The notes under the pieces are model-generated. The model saw only the letters and a program-made list of their open reading frames with translations. It did not search any database and had not been told where the DNA came from. A program made the position numbers and the translations under genes. From NCBI RefSeq assembly GCF_014705605.1, contig NZ_JACXIZ010000036.1, positions 36,246 to 100,245 of the forward strand: a stretch of DNA of 64,000 nucleotides, read 5' to 3'. Shown here in pieces: positions 60,393 through 64,000 of this stretch (positions are counted from its first letter, which is position 1; every line of letters starts with the position of its first letter). The DNA is from Paenibacillus sabuli. GTDB lineage: Bacteria; Bacillota; Bacilli; Paenibacillales; Paenibacillaceae.

Positions 60393-61766
60393 CTATAAAT
60401 GAGCAAATTCGCTTCCAGTAAACTGTAAATCAAAAAAGAATAGAGACAAAGCGCGCTCCTTGTGGTAAAAAGTAGTCACCACAACAACATCTACACCAAG
60501 GAGAATTCGCTATGTCTCATACCGCCATCGTACCCGATCATGCCACACTTCGCAACTACTTGTTGCATCACCGGCTTCCACTCTATTATTCCAAGCCGGT
60601 CTTGGCTCATATCGAGACGTATATGGCGGCCGCGACCGCAAAAGGATTCCGTGGCAAAGTGGTGGATCTGGCAGAACATAGCGAGTGCCACCGGACGACG
60701 CTCGGCCATTTTCTGGCCGAAGGGAAGTGGGACGAAAGCGTATTGCAAACCAAAGTGAAGACCGAATCCCTTCGTCAGGTCATGCAAGCATCTGAACGGA
60801 CGGCAGAGCCGCTTTTCGTCATCCATGATGATACGATCGCTCAGAAGAGTAAGCCTTCGTCACAGGCTGAGGCTCCGATCGAACGCACTGGTTTTCATCA
60901 TTCGCATCTGCTGGGCAAGGTCGTGTGGGGCCACCAGGTTCAAGCTACCGTCGTAGGTTGTGCGGATTTTTCCCTCGTCCACTCCATCGATCTTTATGAC
61001 AAAACGAAGACGCATCTCGACGGCACCGTGTATACGAAAATCGATCGTGTTTGCGATCTGGCGGCAACATTGCCGACTCCGTCTCATGGTGGATACGCGC
61101 TGGTCGATTCTTGGTTTACCTGCGCCCGGGTCATCGACAGCTATGCGGCGGCAGGCTACCATCTGATTGGGGCGCTTAAGACCAATCGCATTCTCTACCC
61201 GCAGGGCATTCGTATTTCGGTTCAGGACTTTGCTGCTCATATCCGGAAGGAAGACGTTCGCCTCGTGACCGTGAATGGTTCTTCGTACTGGACCTATCGG
61301 TACGAAGGTGCGCTCAACGAAATCGACAATGCCGTTGTCCTTCTATGTTGGCCAGAGCAAGCGTTTGGGGAGTCGAAAGCATTGCGCGCGTTCCTGTGTA
61401 CCGATGTTTCCTTGGAGACGGAAACCATTTCGGCTTACTACGCAAAACGATGGCCGATTGAGATCTTTTTCCGTCAGTCCAAGAACAACCTCGGATTTGA
61501 CACGTACCAAGTTCGTTCCGCCAAGGCCTTTATTCGTCTGTGGGCTTTGCTTGCGTTTACCCATTTGTATTGCACGACAGGCTTGGAACAACCTCATTCG
61601 TTTGGTAATGGCTTGCGTATCGTCCGAAAGCAAGTTCAACAGGACCGCTTTCGAGCCATTTATGAATGTGGACGAAGTGGCGTTCCCTTTCATGTCGTTT
61701 GTGAGCAGTTCAAGTTGGCCTAAGATGTATTTGTAATTTTCTGTATCCGATTTTGCTCATTTATAG
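60393..61766 (+). mobile_element. complete IS4-family insertion sequence
   Basis: 1374-bp element with terminal inverted repeats CTATAAATGAGCAAATTCG (60393-60411) and, on the opposite strand at the right end (61748-61766), CTATAAATGAGCAAAATCG, one mismatch in 19; weaker similarity continues inward. It is flanked by a 7-bp direct repeat TTTTCTT and contains one intact transposase gene. All parts look intact, so the insertion appears recent and possibly still mobile. Confidence 0.88.
60512..61723 (+). CDS. IS4-family DDE transposase
   Basis: 403-residue transposase. The diagnostic IS4 signature Y-2-R-3-E-6-K is present in YAKRWPIEIFFRQSK, and the other two catalytic Asp residues lie in VIHDDTIAQK and ALVDSWFTC. 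AAGGAG lies about ten bases before the ATG. No frameshift or stop interrupts it. It occupies almost the whole space between the terminal repeats. Confidence 0.92.
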   Translation: MSHTAIVPDHATLRNYLLHHRLPLYYSKPVLAHIETYMAAATAKGFRGKVVDLAEHSECHRTTLGHFLAEGKWDESVLQTKVKTESLRQVMQASERTAEPLFVIHDDTIAQKSKPSSQAEAPIERTGFHHSHLLGKVVWGHQVQATVVGCADFSLVHSIDLYDKTKTHLDGTVYTKIDRVCDLAATLPTPSHGGYALVDSWFTCARVIDSYAAAGYHLIGALKTNRILYPQGIRISVQDFAAHIRKEDVRLVTVNGSSYWTYRYEGALNEIDNAVVLLCWPEQAFGESKALRAFLCTDVSLETETISAYYAKRWPIEIFFRQSKNNLGFDTYQVRSAKAFIRLWALLAFTHLYCTTGLEQPHSFGNGLRIVRKQVQQDRFRAIYECGRSGVPFHVVCEQFKLA

Positions 61767-61773
61767 TTTTCTT
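61767..61773. repeat. right 7-bp target-site duplication TTTTCTT
   Basis: Matches the seven bases at 60386-60392. Removing the element and one copy restores a continuous AT-rich intergenic sequence. Confidence 0.7.
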
Positions 61774-61804
61774 GTCGTTTTCAGAGTTGTGCGACGGAAT
61801 CAGA

Positions 61805-62062
61805 CTATTTTTTTCTTTTTTCAATTTCATAAAAAATTATACCTAAAGCAACTAAAGCAACCATTAATACTCCATAATAAAACTTTTGCGGGAATTCATC
61901 CATGACATAATACAAGATTAATCCCAAAATTATTACTGGGTTTGCTATTAATAGAGTGATTTTTATAACCAACTTGTTTGCGTTTGAAAATACAAATAAT
62001 CTAAAAATTAAAGCACCATTTGCAACCAGTAGGATAAACAGCCCAAGAATTAATTTTTCCAC
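61805..62062 (-). CDS. small membrane protein, three helices
   Basis: 85-residue hydrophobic protein with three predicted helices (KLILGLFILLVANGALIF, VIKITLLIANPVIILGLILYY, YYGVLMVALVALGIIFY) and a basic tail. A GTG at 62062 preceded by GGGAGG about ten bases away is the preferred start. Codon use is strongly A/T-ending, unlike neighbouring chromosomal genes. No family is recognised. Confidence 0.5.
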   Translation of the reverse strand: MEKLILGLFILLVANGALIFRLFVFSNANKLVIKITLLIANPVIILGLILYYVMDEFPQKFYYGVLMVALVALGIIFYEIEKRKK

Positions 62063-62069
62063 AACCGTA

Positions 62070-62306
62070 TTACCTCCCACATTCCGCACCCTGAGCATGC
62101 GGTAGGGAATTGAATTTGGAGATCAATAAGCCGTTAAACGGATGTAACGATGGTTTAAGGAGCCAAACCATAGCTGGATCAGATCGTTTCTTTAAGTCAA
62201 GATACACCGATTCATCCAAATCGAGATGGCTCAACACACACTTCTCCTCTTTGCTCAAGGGGCGGGCGAATTGCCGGGTTCGTGTACCGTCCGGCATACG
62301 AAACAC
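62070..62306 (-). CDS. hypothetical ORF, possibly coupled to the next gene
   Basis: 78-codon frame (starting GTG; MFRMPDGTRTRQFARPLS) that ends in TAA inside the ribosome site GGGAGG of the following membrane-protein gene, so translational coupling is possible. No clear ribosome site of its own and no recognisable family; it may be the tail of a decayed gene. The 175 bases upstream (62307-62481) hold nothing recognisable. Confidence 0.3.
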   Translation of the reverse strand: MFRMPDGTRTRQFARPLSKEEKCVLSHLDLDESVYLDLKKRSDPAMVWLLKPSLHPFNGLLISKFNSLPHAQGAECGR

Positions 62307-62481
62307 GTCGACCTGTCAGTACTTGAAAATTTGGAAGATGGCGGCGTCCATCGGCTTGCGTACTTGTCAGCATGACGCGTAATAAGAAACGCGTCTCTAT
62401 TTTTTTAAAATCAAATTGATTTGGGATATGATAATTTAGATTCGTCGCGATAATACCGTACCTATATTGCCACTTCCTCTT

Positions 62482-62715
62482 CTATCTCCTCTTTTTAATA
62501 ACCCCCCTCAATTCGTTAATGAAAATGCGCAAAAACATTATCCCCAATACAACAAATGAGAATGAGACGTAGATTGAAGCTGGCGGAGAATATACTGCGT
62601 CACTTGATGCCCGCACAGCAAGTACAATTTTTCCGGAAAGCAAACCAACTACACCTTTTTGCAAAAAATAAATACCTATGATAGCACCTACTAAAGAGGT
62701 TAGGCAATTTTTCAT
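62482..62715 (-). CDS. small membrane protein, two helices
   Basis: 77-residue protein with an N-terminal hydrophobic segment (CLTSLVGAIIGIYFL), a short polar stretch and a second helix (YVSFSFVVLGIMFLRIFI), ending in KKRR. AT-rich codon use like its neighbour at 61805. GGAGG lies about 15 bases before the ATG, further than usual. No family recognised. Confidence 0.4.
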   Translation of the reverse strand: MKNCLTSLVGAIIGIYFLQKGVVGLLSGKIVLAVRASSDAVYSPPASIYVSFSFVVLGIMFLRIFINELRGVIKKRR

Positions 62716-62849
62716 AAAATCCAGATAGAATCCTCCAAATCGTTTATTCTAATCACGTAACATGACTATACTACCAGAAAACTTGTACAAATTCTCAACA
62801 ACTCCCAAATCTTATTAAGAGACAATAAGACTCGCCAACACATGAAAGC

Positions 62850-62869
62850 CCTCGTCACAATGGACGAGG
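62850..62869 (-). terminator. possible terminator after the IclR gene
   Basis: CCTCGTC (62850-62856) / GACGAGG (62863-62869), a 7-bp stem with a 6-base loop, about 50 bases beyond the IclR stop codon. On the minus strand it is followed by GCTTTC, a short T-tract only. Confidence 0.4.
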
Positions 62870-62918
62870 ACTGCATACGGATTGCCGAAAGTGAACCTCT
62901 CTCTAAACCCCACACCTA

Positions 62919-63749
62919 CTATTCCTCCACAAACCCGAGCTTCATCGAAATCGCGCGCGCCGTCGCCTTGACGTCGGCCGCAATCTCCGCGATCGCTTCG
63001 TCGGGGAAGCGATGCAGCGCGCCGGAGAGGCTGATCGCGCCCTCCACCCGGCCGAACATGTTCAGGATCGGCGCGGCCACGCAGCGCGCTCCGAGCGTGA
63101 TCTCCTCATTGTCCACCGCGTATCCCCGGGCCCGGATCAGCGCCAGCTCCTGCCGCAGAGCCGGCATCGTCGTGATCGTATTCGGCGTGCGCGGTTCCAT
63201 GCCCTTGCGCGTTACGAGGGCGCGCACCGTCTCTTCCGGCAGCATCGCCGCTATGGCCTTGCCCGTCGCGGTGGCATGCACCGGCGCCTTGGACCCGACC
63301 TGGTCGGTCATCCGCAGCGCGAACGTGCCCTCAATAATCTCGATGTAGATGATCTCCTCGTCCAGCAAGGCGCACAGATTCACCGTGTCGCCGTATTTGT
63401 CGACCAGCTTTTGCATTTCGCTCATTGCACTGGCGCGCAGCGTGCTGCGTTCCAGCAGCCGTTTGGTAATGACCAACGGCTTGTAGCCCAGACAATAGTA
63501 GCCGTCGTCGTCGCTGCGGCTGATGAAGCCGCGGTCCTCGAGCGTCAATACGATCCGGAAGAGCGAGGACTTGGGCTGGTTCACAATTTCCGACAGTTGG
63601 ATCAGACTGAGCGAGCTGTGCTCCGACAGCGCCTCGATCACATCGAGCGCCTTTTCGACCGAATGAATGGCATAGCGGTTCGGCTTGGCGTCCGCCCCTT
63701 GGGCAGCCGCATCCGACGCTGTCTGTATCGCATCCGCTTTTCGTTTCAT
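62919..63749 (-). CDS. IclR-family transcriptional regulator
   Basis: 276-residue regulator: a flexible Ala/Lys-rich N-terminus, winged helix-turn-helix near residues 30-90 (LIQLSEIVNQPKSSLFRIVLTLEDRGFI), and the C-terminal IclR effector domain with VHATATGKAIAAMLP and NEEITLGARCVAAPI. GTGAGGAGATTC before the ATG at 63749 supports the start, four codons inside the open frame. The target gene is likely beyond the window edge. Confidence 0.92.
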   Translation of the reverse strand: MKRKADAIQTASDAAAQGADAKPNRYAIHSVEKALDVIEALSEHSSLSLIQLSEIVNQPKSSLFRIVLTLEDRGFISRSDDDGYYCLGYKPLVITKRLLERSTLRASAMSEMQKLVDKYGDTVNLCALLDEEIIYIEIIEGTFALRMTDQVGSKAPVHATATGKAIAAMLPEETVRALVTRKGMEPRTPNTITTMPALRQELALIRARGYAVDNEEITLGARCVAAPILNMFGRVEGAISLSGALHRFPDEAIAEIAADVKATARAISMKLGFVEE

Positions 63750-64000
63750 GAATCTCCTCACCCGCCCTGTCTCTGGTATTTAATTCCGGCATGACTCCAA
63801 CAATGGACAGAGTCGCTCCAGACGGTCATTTGATCATATTCCCATTCGCCAACGAACCTAACGGTTGCCACAGCGGCTATTACGCCAAAAAATGCGCCGA
63901 TTGCATTGTAAACATTCCTGTATACGCTAAGCTAGCGGCTTTGAAAAAAACAGGAGTGCCCCGTATGATGGAGGTGTGAAGGGTCAATCGCCCGAATAAT
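63750..64000. other. window-end intergenic region
   Basis: About 250 bases upstream of the IclR gene, no credible gene on either strand. A GATGGAGGTG near 63967 resembles a ribosome site, but the frame that follows closes after a few codons. A TTTGAAAAAAAC tract lies nearby. A divergent target of the IclR protein could begin beyond the window. Confidence 0.3.

Noticed and set aside
63791..63979. A 62-codon plus-strand frame at the window end
   Set aside because: No ribosome site, no recognisable product, and it sits in the upstream region of the IclR gene.

Overview
The window looks like a chromosomal segment from a spore-forming, GC-rich member of the Paenibacillaceae (Paenibacillus/Cohnella type). 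This is inferred from gene content: a YhcN/YlaJ-type sporulation lipoprotein, a caa3 oxidase operon ending in ctaG, several SLH-domain surface proteins, a YtrA-type GntR operon, ECF sigma/DUF4367 pairs, and frequent GTG/TTG starts behind strong AGGAGG-like Shine-Dalgarno sites. No rRNA, tRNA or CRISPR array was found.

Layout. 0.1-6 kb: an MFS exporter with a possible leader peptide, an ECF sigma/anti-sigma pair, and an AraC regulator divergent from a GH127 beta-L-arabinofuranosidase. 6-7.6 kb: repeat-rich DNA with a decayed FAD-oxidoreductase. 7.6-12.2 kb: a minus-strand ABC-transporter operon containing a YtrA-like GntR regulator. 12.2-13.5 kb: cheX-cheY behind a promoter, a c-di-GMP-I (GEMM) riboswitch and an intrinsic terminator. 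13.5-18.8 kb: the caa3 cytochrome oxidase operon ctaC-D-E-F-G with a long structured leader. 19-25 kb: sporulation lipoprotein, small proteins, an alkyltransferase-like (ATL) protein, a sulfatase with a divergent AraC regulator, and an orphan AAA+ ATPase. 25-28.2 kb: a SulP transporter/L-lactate dehydrogenase operon with a palindromic operator next to an ArsR-type gene. 28.4-36.4 kb: a respiration module with a FixH/YtkA-like protein, a SafE-like protein, a copper P-type ATPase, a two-subunit cytochrome-bd-superfamily oxidase whose large subunit carries a fused cytochrome c, an OmpR-type regulator and a second CtaG-like protein.

36.4-59.7 kb is dominated by three enormous same-strand genes encoding exported proteins of 1779, 2515 and 3150 residues, followed by an exported trypsin-like protease. 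The second and third end in SLH domains; the third is built largely of GLUG-like repeats and the first of Ig-like modules. They look like one operon for a giant cell-surface assembly and are the best candidate here for an undescribed system. 59.7-62.8 kb is an AT-richer stretch with a complete IS4-family element (near-perfect terminal repeats and a 7-bp target duplication) and small membrane-protein ORFs. The window ends with an IclR-family regulator.

Two themes recur. Respiration is represented by a caa3 oxidase plus a second, bd-like oxidase with copper-handling and assembly factors. Surface and motility functions are represented by a c-di-GMP-controlled CheX/CheY pair and the giant SLH proteins. 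Functions are read from recognisable motifs; no database search was possible.
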